64,000 nt of DNA, taken from positions 1,289,021 through 1,353,020 of the forward strand of contig OZ025284.1 in NCBI GenBank assembly GCA_964019165.1, written 5' to 3'. Below, in pieces: positions 47,901 through 64,000 of this stretch (positions are counted from its first letter, which is position 1; the number at the start of each line of letters is the position of its first letter). The DNA comes from Mastigias papua (Eukaryota > Cnidaria > Scyphozoa > Rhizostomeae > Mastigiidae). The notes under the pieces were generated by a model. It was not told the origin of the DNA and ran no database searches. It saw only the letters and a list, made by a program, of their open reading frames with translations. The position numbers and the translations under genes are program-made.

Positions 47901-50900
47901 TTTACAAGGGATTCCCCATCATTGTTTGTTAATCACACAATGGCTCATCATCTTAGGTTTGCAGTTCTGCTAGAGAACCTTAGAGTGTATATTCGATTAA
48001 CCTTTATTTTAAACTTTATTTCTTATTTGTATACAAACAACCCATCTCTTTCATTGTTACTTTATATTACAATAACATTGCTTAGATTAAAGTTTAGGCC
48101 CAACTCCAGTTAATCCGTTTAAAGATTGAATGAATCATATTTTTTATTATGTAATCGAGGACTGACTTTTGCTTTAAAGGTATTTTGGTGTGTCAGGCAG
48201 GATGCATACTTGAAGTATTGGATAATTACCTTGGAGAACGAGACCTAATGATGCCTTTGGACCTCGGTGCAAAAGGAAGGTCAGAGAAAGATGTTTCATT
48301 TATATTCCGGATCAATAATTCATTTTTAAGAGCCAGGTGGAAACTGGTTGGCTAACTGACAGGCTGTCTGATTAACTCAATCATTCACTCAGTCATTCAA
48401 TCACTCAGTCACTTAATCACTCAATTACTCAGTACCCTACAGAGTGAAGGATTAAGCTAATTAAAATCTTAGTAAAGGACAGGAAACTATAACAAATGAA
48501 AGAACTGGGAGACATAACTGAGAATAGTAACATCATTGGTGAATACCTAATTAGACCTAACGTACAAGTGAAGATTCAGTCAGCCCCCCTAGTTAGACTT
48601 GACGCGCAAGACACGTTTTGCTTTTGTCCGACGTTGTGCTTGTCACAAAGATCAACATGTTATCTCGGATGTAAGCACTACTTGAAAGATATTATATTTT
48701 TCTTCATCTAAAGCTGTCACATTGGAGGAAATGTAGCTACCAATGCTGGAGGTATACGATTGCTTCGATATGGTTCTTTGCATGGTTCAGTATTGGGCGT
48801 TGAAGCAGTTAGTATTTTGAATTCTTCCTAATCATCGTTAGTATAAGGATGCAATAGATAGGACTTTTGCAGGGACTAAGCCATCTCCTGACCAGATTTT
48901 ATAGTAAATGATATCTCATGTTTATAGTCAGATGCAAGTTCTATTTAGCTTTTTGCAAGCAACTATTTTTGATCTATGTCCTGCAAGCTTTCACACTGAG
49001 AACCAGAATGGAACTGTAGTAATGGTTTCCCATGAAAAATTTATCGTTACATTGCAGTCTATAGTCTTGACATATTCCGTCATTACTCTATTTAGAGAAT
49101 AGCTGGGTTTTGAACATTTTTCTTTGCTATGGTTCCCCTGGCTTCTAGATGACACATTTGTTAGCAGAGCGTATATATACATTGGATATACATGCCATTT
49201 TGCCTTTATTTCTATTTCACATCGTTTTTTACAACTTCCAGGTACTTGCAAATGGCTCCATACTGGACTGTTTATCAACTTTGAGGAAAGACAACACAGG
49301 TACAACAATTCCTCTTTTAGACTTTGTCTTATTTACGCCCTCCAATTACTGTCAAATCTTCCAATGGATTTTGCTAGTCTCTCTATTTCGACTACCTATG
49401 TGCCCCTCAGGGCGAGTGGCCAGGTGGTTAGAGCGCTTGACTGTTAAGCAAAGCATCGATGGACCGAGCCGAACCCTCGGACCATAGTTGGGACGCTCGC
49501 TCACTGTCCACTCAGTAGCAAATGGGTACCTGGTGGCAACACTGGGGAAGTTAAATGCGGCGAGGAAAGGAACTGGCCACCCTAACTCACTATGCCAGCG
49601 GCTCAGGATAAGTGTCCTCTCTAGCAGGCACTCCCAAACGTAAGGAATCGTATATGGGACTAATCTTTGCCTAAGAGCTCCTCTACTTTGACTAGCTATG
49701 AGAATTTGAAGTGTATCTCACCTAAGCTCTTAGCATTACCTCATTGGATGATTCTTGTTTTCGTTTAGGATACGATTTGAAGCAATTGATGATCGGTTCA
49801 GAGGGTACGTTAGGAATAATCACGAAAGTATCAATTTTTACGCCACAAAAACCAAAGGTATAGTCAAAGTTTTAATGAGCCATCGCATTGAGTACTTGTA
49901 AAAGACAGGTCAAATTAGGAAACATTTTTCTCTGGGACATTTGTTGCAAAACCAGAAGCCATGCTAAGAAACATTCGTTGCACCAATTTTCTTGACAATC
50001 ATCAAACATTTCTTGTTGCAAATGTTGCAGAAATTTTTGTGTGGCAGGGGGAGTGCCAAACTAGTCACAAATTGTTGAAACAGGAATGAAATTTGATATG
50101 TTGTATGATAAAGTTTCCTAGTTTTTTGCTAGCTTTGCAGCATTACTGCATAATGGTTAATTGGTTGAAAGCTCTGTTGAGTTCTATTTTCTCCCAACCT
50201 AATTGACCAATCATCATGCAGAATTCTCACCGTACATGCGCTTCAGAGTTAAACGTAGTCCCATTCTGCTTTATGAATGGTCAATTAGGTTAGGAGAAAA
50301 TAGACCTGATCAGAGCTGTCAATGAATCAAACATTCAGCGGGCATGCATGGCTCTGCTCTCTCGGTTATGCTTTTTGATCTATTTGCAGGCTATGGGTGA
50401 TTGCCTTGCTTAACCATACCATACTAATTTATCATGAACATGAATTTCTTTGCGAGACTTATATGCAAACATTGTTCTCTGTACTAATTTTGCGTTCAAA
50501 TAATTCATTCTCAGGCAATAAATTTGGCATTTCTTGGCTGTAATTCTTTCGAAGATGTGAAGAAGATATTTGTGACGGCAAAAATGATGTTAGGAGAGGT
50601 TTTATCTGGTATATCTTTAAGATCGGTTGGCATTTTAGATCAATGTTCATGCGACTGATGAATAATAATAATAATATAATAATAGTAATTTATTTATTTA
50701 AGGTTGGCGTGATAAAGGTAGTTAAAAAAAAACTGATTAATGCCAACCATTTAACAAAAACTAAAATGAAAAGAAAAAACTACTTACAATAGTGACTACT
50801 TAATTATATCATAAAAACCTGATTACTTAACTTATAAAAATCCTAAATTGTTTACAAGAATTTTACATAGTCTACAGTTGCAATCACTGAATTGATGTTT

Positions 50901-53900
50901 TTTTATATTCCTCTTAAATTTTGTCAAGGTATGAGACTCTTTTATTTCTAACGGCAACGACCGCCAGAGTTTGTGCCCAGTGTACCTTATTGTCATAATA
51001 CCATATGCATCTGTACGTGGAACTGATACTGATAGGGGATTTTTACCCCTCAGGTTATATGGGATGTTCTTCTCGACAAAGATTTCATCCATGAATCTGG
51101 GATTAAGATAATGTTTGGTCTTATAAATTTCTGTAGCTAGCAACTGTAGATTTATTTGGTGAATGGTGATGAAGGATTGTTTATCAAATCATGTGAATTA
51201 GAAGTACTGCATAGAGTAGTGGTGATTTCTGATCGAGTGTAAATGGATAGGATACTAGAAAATAAATAGGCCTAACCAGATTATCAGGAGTTATACCTAG
51301 GCAGACTAAAACCAGTTAGGGATAAGTTTTAACTGGGGGGTGCGTATTTTTTTCATATCTTTTGAGTAGGGACTTATTCAAGGGAGGGCTTATTTGATGG
51401 AGAGCTTGTTCGAGAAGGAGTGCTTACAAATTTATCTGTCACATTCCACAAAAGTAGCTCATTGTAGAAACCCATTTTCTCCCGTATTAGTAGAAGAACA
51501 GGCGAAATCTAAGCATCAGTCTATGTTATATCATGTTTGTTAATTTTCTCAGAAGGCTGCTCAGCTTTTGAGATGATTCTTAACACAATTCCTCATCCTC
51601 AGCATTTGAATTCTTGGACGAATATTCCATGGACTGTGTTCGGACAAATTTGAAGTATAGGAATCCTATTGAAGATTTCCCTTTTTACGTACTGGTTGAG
51701 TTGTCAGGATCAAATTCCGACCACGATCAAGAGGTAGGTATATTTTTAAGCCATAAACATGTTTACTTTGTGTTCTGCATAATTTTTGCTTCAAAAAATG
51801 AAATAAGCCTGTACTTAATGTGGTAACTGTTCTGATCAAAATGATGATCTTTAAATTAAAATAACTCTGCCGAAAGCAGATTTTACGGTCATAGAACTCA
51901 ATTTGTGGGCTCAAAAGGCACTGTTTACATTCTATGAAACAAAACAAAATTGCCGAAAACATGGGATAGCGGTTTTGCACTATTAATGTTCAGCGAATTT
52001 CGGTTACTAGTAAGTTGCTCTAACCGAGCAGTAGCCAAAATATAGCAAATTTTACAACTTAGATGAGAGTAGATAATAATATATTTACAATAAGTTGATA
52101 TGTGCTGCAATGGAACGATTTTTGAATAGATACATTTTCGTTAAATTTCTTAATATCGCGTTGCATGATTATTCCTGAATAAAATTTATGTAGAAAGAAA
52201 AATTTTTGATGTTTGGTATTATTTGGAAGTAATTTTGCATTATTCAAGTCATATTTAATTAGGAAATGGTCCTGAAAAATGAGTTTTATTTCTCTATCAG
52301 AAGCTGAATTTGTTTTTGGAGCAAGTCATGTCTGATGGTTCGGCTCTTGATGGCACAGTAACAACTGACTTGACAAAGGTTAGTTGAAGTTGTAACTTCA
52401 GTATTATCCCAGCGGTATTTCACATGCTTGGCACTCTTGCCGGCATTTTTCATGCCTAGAAGGTCGGTTGTTTCACAGGACTGAGAATATTCGATTTTGG
52501 CCAACATTACTGAAGACGGAGTCTGCATATTGCACGTTTTTTATAAGAAACCAGTTTATGCGAAGCCTGATACTAGACAGGAAAGAGCTAAGAAACTTTA
52601 GAAATTGCTGTCCCATCTTTTGCAGTTTCGGGACCACATTTTTGGTCCACGGATTTAAAAGTGTGAACTACAGTATTTTTTACGTGCTTAAAAGCCAATA
52701 AATTTATAGACACTACAAAAATGCTTTATACGTTTTGTTTTCATTTTCACTGCAATTTTTCAGTACATTAAGAAACTTTTAGAGCTAAAATATGGCCAAA
52801 AGTTAAGAGACTTTACTACTAGGCCTTGAGCCAGGTTTGTTATAAAGACAACCTGTATTTCATCAATTCCCGGAGATAGCGGGATCTGAAGCAGGGATTT
52901 GAAGCAAGAACACAAAGTTTTATAGAACTAAAATGCAAGTACATACAGTACTCTACTTGCATATTTTAATGGACATTTTGAGGCCAGAGCCTTAGTAAGG
53001 GTCATTGCAGCATCATTCTTTATCAATTCAACCAATTCCTTTGCTAAATCAGAAGTTTTGCTTCTGAAATTCCACAGATCAAAGAAATTTGGAGAATACG
53101 AGAAAGCATTGCTGAAGCTTTGATGCATGATGGTGTTGTTTACAAGGTTTGTTTTCTTCTGTCGCTTTTTCGTTTCTTAATTTTTTGCGTGAATAACTTG
53201 GTTCCGTACTTTATTGCACCAAAAAAAACGAAGCATATGTGTGTTTTCTATGATATTTTTAACAAATCTTACGCAATATATAATAGGCATTATCAGTTCA
53301 GTTTACTAGATCCTCGATTTATGATGTTCGTGGGGAAAACTCACCTGGTAATCATTTAATACCATTTTGAATTATAGTGTATTCATGATTATAAAAAGCT
53401 TGAATCAGTAGAGAATCTCAAATTTTGTATCTTTTCATTTACAGTACGATATCTCTCTACCTTTATCATGCCTGTATGACCTCGTCACTGATATGAGACT
53501 AAGACTTGGCCAAGAAGCAAAGAGAGTTGTGGGATACGGACATTTAGGAGATGGTAATGTGATGGCGTGTTGTGAATATCTATACGATGCTGTTTCTTTA
53601 TTGTTTGGAAGGTTGAAAGCAATTCGTATTTAGCTTTTCATTTGTCCCCCTATTTATAGAGTTGAGTTGAATGTACTTTGGTATGATTACAAGTTTTGGC
53701 CACCTTTTTTTGACTTCTTTTGAGTTGAGGGCGTGGTTGGACTCTATATGGCGTGTCTCTGAGCATTACTGATATAATTCAGTTCTTAATCATCTGGAAA
53801 AGAAGCTTCACTTTTTCCTTAATCGTCTTTCTCTTTCTCATTTAGGCAACCTTCATCTGAATCTTGTGCCGCATGAAGATGACCGGCATTTTATAAACAG

Positions 53901-55052
53901 ATTAGAACCATTTGTTTTCGAATGGACTGGTAAGAAGTAAACATACATAACTATTCATAAACTGTGCGAAAAGCGGGAAAATTTTTGAGAAATATGAAAG
54001 AAATTTTTCGTGCGGCACTCATCACTGTATGAAATAATGGACAGTGACCTAAATTTGGAGGGGAATATATTGCACTAATGGAATCCCATAGTACGTGAAA
54101 TTTGTGTAAAATAATTTAGTAAATATATTCTAGTGCAGTACATAGTTTATGACTGTCAATTTAAAACACTGGAATGACTTCCAGATTTTTGTTGCTATAA
54201 TGAGAAAAGAGACTCATATCTGTGCAAATCAAAATACTCGCTTGTTTATTGCAAATCGTAGAGTAAGACACTAGATTCTGTTTTCTTTTCGTTAGTCGAT
54301 TTAACTTGCCTGAATCTGTTTAATTTTATTCCAGCTAAATATCGAGGTAGCATAAGTGCAGAACATGGGCTTGGCTTTAAGAAGGCAAATGCAATACATT
54401 TCTCAAAATCTGAATCAGCCGTAAATTTGATGAAACAGATCAAGGACATGATGGATCCCAAGGTATTGTCTGCAGGTTTTTATGTTGATATCACATGATC
54501 ACATCACCATATTCTTTGATACCCTTTAATGAATTTTTTTAACCAATGGATCATTTCAATCAATGAATCATCCCAATCAATGAATCGTGCCAATCAATCA
54601 GTCAATCAATCATTCAATCAATCATTCAATCAATCAATCAGTCAGTCATATCCGATTATTTCGATTGTATGCTATGTTATATCCTATGATATATCACATA
54701 TCATATCACATCATCTCGCATCGTATCAATCACACCAATCACCACATATTCATCATATGATCTATCTTATCATATCAATCATATCATATTAAGCATTTAT
54801 CTTCGTTTTAACCATATTAGTCACTTCTCTAGTACATGTTTCAAATGCTACATTTTTAACCAACTACTGGAAAATTATAATTCAACTTCAGCTAATTTTT
54901 GCTTGTTTTTCCTTGCTTTTCTTGATTTAATTCACACGAAGTTCAGATTTTGCCGCGCAGTTCAAATTGATAACAGTGAGCCTCGCCACTTTTAACTGTA
55001 TTTTCAATTTCAGGGCATTTTAAATCCATACAAGACCCTGCCATATAGTTGA
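44921..55052 (+). CDS. D2HGDH: D-2-hydroxyglutarate dehydrogenase, mitochondrial, complete, 17 exons, 532 aa
   Basis: FAD enzyme oxidising D-2-hydroxyglutarate to 2-oxoglutarate in mitochondria. Exons: 44921-45139, 45405-45511, 46404-46481, 46856-46896, 47536-47616, 48180-48279, 48714-48807, 49242-49299, 49769-49857, 50515-50608, 51603-51733, 52301-52378, 53078-53146, 53445-53553, 53846-53929, 54335-54462, 55014-55052; sum 1,599 nt. Basic N-terminus fits a targeting peptide. FAD (PCMH) motifs: [37 protein letters not shown]. Metal ligands H446 and H453 (GHLGDGNLHLN) and E487 (AEHGLG) keep the exact human spacing (H434, H441, E475). An in-frame upstream ATG at 44810 would add 37 residues. Introns 8 and 10 hold a SINE and a LINE fragment. 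Confidence 0.97.
45690..45945 (+). repeat. Dispersed G-rich repeat, copy B (D2HGDH intron 2)
   Basis: Shares with copy A GGGGCTTTTTCGAGGGGG, AAGATCTTTATCATCATCTG and CTGAAGTTCTAGC. Also contains GGGGGCTTATTTGATGG, found in copy C. Confidence 0.7.
49410..49661 (+). mobile_element. tRNA-Ser-like SINE, copy 2 (D2HGDH intron 8)
   Basis: Starts GGGCGAGTGGCCAGGTGGTT, with a degenerate B box GGACCGAGCC, then the same body as copy 1 (GGTGGCAACACTGG, GGAACTGGCCACCCTAA, and GGAATCGTA near the end). Clear full-length copy, sense to D2HGDH. The two long ORFs across it are noise. Confidence 0.85.
50170..50317. mobile_element. Small MITE-like inverted repeat in D2HGDH intron 9
   Basis: About 148 bp with ~40-bp imperfect inverted repeats. 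Each arm contains TATTTTCTCC(C/T)AACCTAATT. The central ~68 bp is unrelated. No coding capacity. Confidence 0.65.
50656..51150 (-). mobile_element. 3' end of a non-LTR retrotransposon (LINE) in D2HGDH intron 10
   Basis: A 103-codon minus-strand ORF (51143-50832) contains [27 protein letters not shown] and [19 protein letters not shown]. This is the usual C-terminal end of many invertebrate CR1/L2-like LINE reverse-transcriptase ORFs. It is followed by an AT-rich tail with (ATT)n to about 50,656. 5'-truncated, as is typical; no catalytic RT motif is present. Confidence 0.8.
51325..51560 (+). repeat. Dispersed G-rich repeat, copy C (D2HGDH intron 10)
   Basis: Contains GGGCTTATTTGATGGAG and a related body (TCTAAGCATCAGTCTATGTT resembles copy B's TTTAAGTATTAATCTTTGTC). 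More diverged than A and B. Confidence 0.55.
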
Positions 55053-57576
55053 AGAGCTTTTACCATTATTTAGTCCAAATCTGATAGATAGTAATTTACG
55101 TTGATTTTGTTGATTTGTTGACTACATGAATTGTGTGTATATTATATCATATTTTTTATCTTTGATATTAAATGATATTTTTCGAAATTCCTTTTGTATA
55201 CCTGCTACACGGCACAGAGACCCCATGCTAGCACTGTATCTACATGAGAGGTTTAAATTTTCTGCTTTCCCGCGGTCGGCACAAATGGCAAACTCTAACT
55301 TCAAGCCATGATTTTCAAGCTTACACCGGGTCGATTTTGTTGCATATTTTCCGGGTAGTATTTATGTCCTTTAAGCATCGTTGTAAGGCCAGTATTTGTG
55401 AGGTATGACCATGCCTGATCGAGACTGCCATGAGAATGCTAATCTTTGTGTATACCGTGAAACCCCGTGTATTGGCCGCACCTTTTTGTGCTTGTCAGAG
55501 CTTCATGAGAAGCCAAAGTTTTGCTCTGACTGGCCTATTTGCTACCCGTATCATTGAGGATTTTGTAAATAATTAAAGGGCATTGAAGGGATTTCACAAC
55601 TCATTTAAGAAATTGGTTACGAATCGTTTTGCTCCCTTGATAGTAAATGAAAGATCATAAGAGAGTAAGTCTCTTTCAAGTTGCCAATTTAGCTGCAGTA
55701 AGTATAATTTCAATACGGCAGCGAAAAGTAACACTCTATGGTCTTGTATTGGAAAGAGTTGAAAACTATAACATACAGAAAAACATCTATAGTGTGGGAG
55801 TTTCTGCTAAGAAATTTTGAGCGAAAAGATTAAACCGTAGATGAAAAGGATTCTTTGTGCGCAAGAGCTGTGTATTTGTCATGATGTAAAGGTTTTGCCG
55901 AAATATGATTAAATTCTATAATACGGAATTTCACTGCAGTGCTTCATATCGTCGATACGACTCAATCCTCCGTTTTGTGGAGTAGTCAAATGTGGCACTA
56001 AGCCTTGAATAAACACAGCAAAGTTAGAAGCAAGAATGCAGGGTCTGCGTTACCCATGTCTGTCTAATTCTACCGTAGGAAGTGCTAAAAAGTATTTATA
56101 GAAATATGAAGGTAATTGTGACATTGTAAATTAGTGACAGAAAAGAAGCCCATATCAAATAAACAAACTTACTATTTCCAGTGCCATGCTTCGGCATATT
56201 CAGTCAGCTTCTATTAAAGCCCCTCTTGCATCTATGCATTAGGCCCACAAAGCACACAACATATTTCTTCAAACAAATTCCATCGAATTTATATTGCAGG
56301 ACTACGCCTCGTTCTTGGTTGGTTTTCACTTTCCAACTTTGACACTAGGCTGCTTCGACACAACCTTCACGATAACGTGGCCATCTGAAATGCTTCACAT
56401 ATCACCCTATTGCAATCAAAACTGGAATTTGCATTCTTCTGGAAGCTTCATGGTTTATTCATTCCCTTGAGCATGGAAACGTCTTGTGTCAGAGTCTTAC
56501 AGGGATTGACTTGCAATGAATCATGTCCCAAAGGAGAACGAGATGGTATGCTGCATCAGTCATTGGAAAACCCCAAAGGTATAGATACACTTCTAAACGT
56601 TCAGAAGTTTGACACAATGGATAATGAAAAGCACCCTAATGGAACATGACAATAAAGGGTGTCTTAAAATTTGCAATAAAATTGAGTGGCCGGTTTGAAC
56701 CGAAATCTCATATGATGATCAAATGTCCGACCTAAATCATTCATGGCAGGAATGGATCGAAGGGCTAAGTAGAACAGAGTGCAGAAGAAAAGGAAGCAAG
56801 GGAAGGAGCTAGCAAGTTTATTTCACAAAGCTAATGGCCCAGGAAAATTGTCCTTTCTAACATTGATTCTCTACAGTACGTATTTTGTAAATGACAAGAA
56901 TTCATCTGTACAGTCAGCAAGAGATCAGCGAACATATCTAACAATAGAACTTCATCAGCAAATATCAATATGTTAAATATCCTATGCAACTAACTTTATA
57001 GCAATAGATAGAATGAATAGTTTACTAAATGAATAAATTAGGCTCATATGATGGAAATGAAGGCTACAAAGTTTAAAAAGCAAACAGCGCGTAGGAATAC
57101 CAAATCTATGTAATATAATTTAACCTGCTAATAAAGGAACAAACTTTAAAGAAATGAAACCATAACTATTTCAGCAACTCTGAATTGAGTTGTGAACAAA
57201 CCCTTCCGTTAGAGACAACAACATAAACAAAAAGTGCAAAAGAAATAGGAATTTTGCATTCTAACCTATTTTATTTGAAAGTTTGATACCTGCACTGCAA
57301 GGTTGTGGAGTTTCTGCTAAATCAATACGAGATGTAACAGATTTCAGTTCGCAAAGGAAGGGACGCTAGAGTGCAACTACATTTAAACGAGAAGTATCAA
57401 GAAATGCAGTAGCAAAGTCAGGGTGCCATGATTGCGGCCTAATTCAGCTACAACAAGTTAATTTGAATGCTTCTTTTGTGAATTTGCAAAAACACTGTTG
57501 GACCTCTAAGCATAAATATTATTTTCTATAATTTCCTCTTTGACCCTAGTTTCCAACTGTATGAAATTCAAATGCT
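55053..57576. other. D2HGDH / ERp18-like convergent intergenic region
   Basis: Both genes end here. Possible D2HGDH polyadenylation hexamers AATAAA are at 56,008-56,013 and 56,158-56,163; a minus-strand hexamer for the ERp18-like gene is at 57,270-57,275. The small ORFs (for example 56,410-56,649) match nothing I recognise. No other gene is seen. Confidence 0.5.
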
Positions 57577-63735
<6,159 letters not shown>

Positions 63736-64000
63736 CTAAAAGTAACAAGAAATTTATTATTCCTTATTGAAGCGAGATGACATATCGAAAAAAGAAAGGA
63801 TGAATTAATGAATGCTTAGAAAAATGAAAATGAAGCATTGTTAGTAATGACATTCGAAAATAGCCTTTTAAAATGCCCAAGAATAAAGTGGAATAGAAAA
63901 ATTGTTAAAGAGTTATGTATACGCACTTTTGATCATATGAAAGTGTTTATGGGAAAGATGCGTTCACCTGCTCAAAATGCTAACAAGGAAATTCAGTACA

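Noticed and set aside
49410..49490. Functional tRNA-Ser gene
   Set aside because: A/B boxes are recognisable but the cloverleaf is broken (no proper acceptor stem pairing or terminator) and the sequence continues as a repeated SINE body.

Overview
This is nuclear DNA from an intron-rich animal. It is AT-rich, with GT-AG introns of about 0.1 to 4 kb, many microsatellites, and scattered SINE, LINE and MITE remnants. The five proteins recognised are ordinary animal proteins: huntingtin, DDRGK1, centractin, D-2-hydroxyglutarate dehydrogenase and a TXNDC12/ERp18-type ER thioredoxin. The very high exon number (at least 35 exons for a little over half of huntingtin), the tRNA-Ser-like SINE and a LINE tail ending in a CRLCK-type motif fit a slowly evolving marine invertebrate, for example a cnidarian or sponge. 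The species cannot be fixed from the sequence. Exon coordinates were assembled by hand from reading frame, splice consensus, phase and remembered homologues.

Layout from left to right. (1) About 1 to 27,377, minus strand: the N-terminal ~58% of huntingtin (HTT). Exon 1 is at 27,377 and the gene runs off the left edge. (2) 28,652 to 33,312, minus: complete DDRGK1 (UFBP1), 7 exons. (3) 33,601 to 42,997, plus: complete centractin/ARP1 (ACTR1), 16 exons, 376 aa. It is divergent from DDRGK1 across a 288-bp shared promoter region. (4) 44,921 to 55,052, plus: complete mitochondrial D2HGDH, 17 exons, 532 aa. (5) 57,577 to 63,735, minus: the C-terminal part of a protein with two tandem TXNDC12-like domains (active sites CSAC and CPAC) and a KDEL ER-retention tail. 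Its 5' end lies beyond the right edge.

The genes do not form a pathway. They are neighbours in an ordinary animal gene-dense segment. Two of them (DDRGK1 and the thioredoxin) act in the ER, and D2HGDH is mitochondrial.

Most notable: (a) DDRGK1 intron 2 carries an inverted ~173-bp, ~95% identical copy of the HTT exon 1/intron 1 junction, so DDRGK1 pre-mRNA contains sequence antisense to the HTT 5' splice site. (b) The ERp18-like gene encodes two tandem thioredoxin modules whose exon lengths and phases match almost perfectly. (c) HTT has a conserved N17 but no polyQ, and a 21-codon upstream ORF. (d) Short duplications recur immediately downstream of 5' splice sites. (e) A MITE in an HTT intron is flanked by an identical 42-bp direct repeat.
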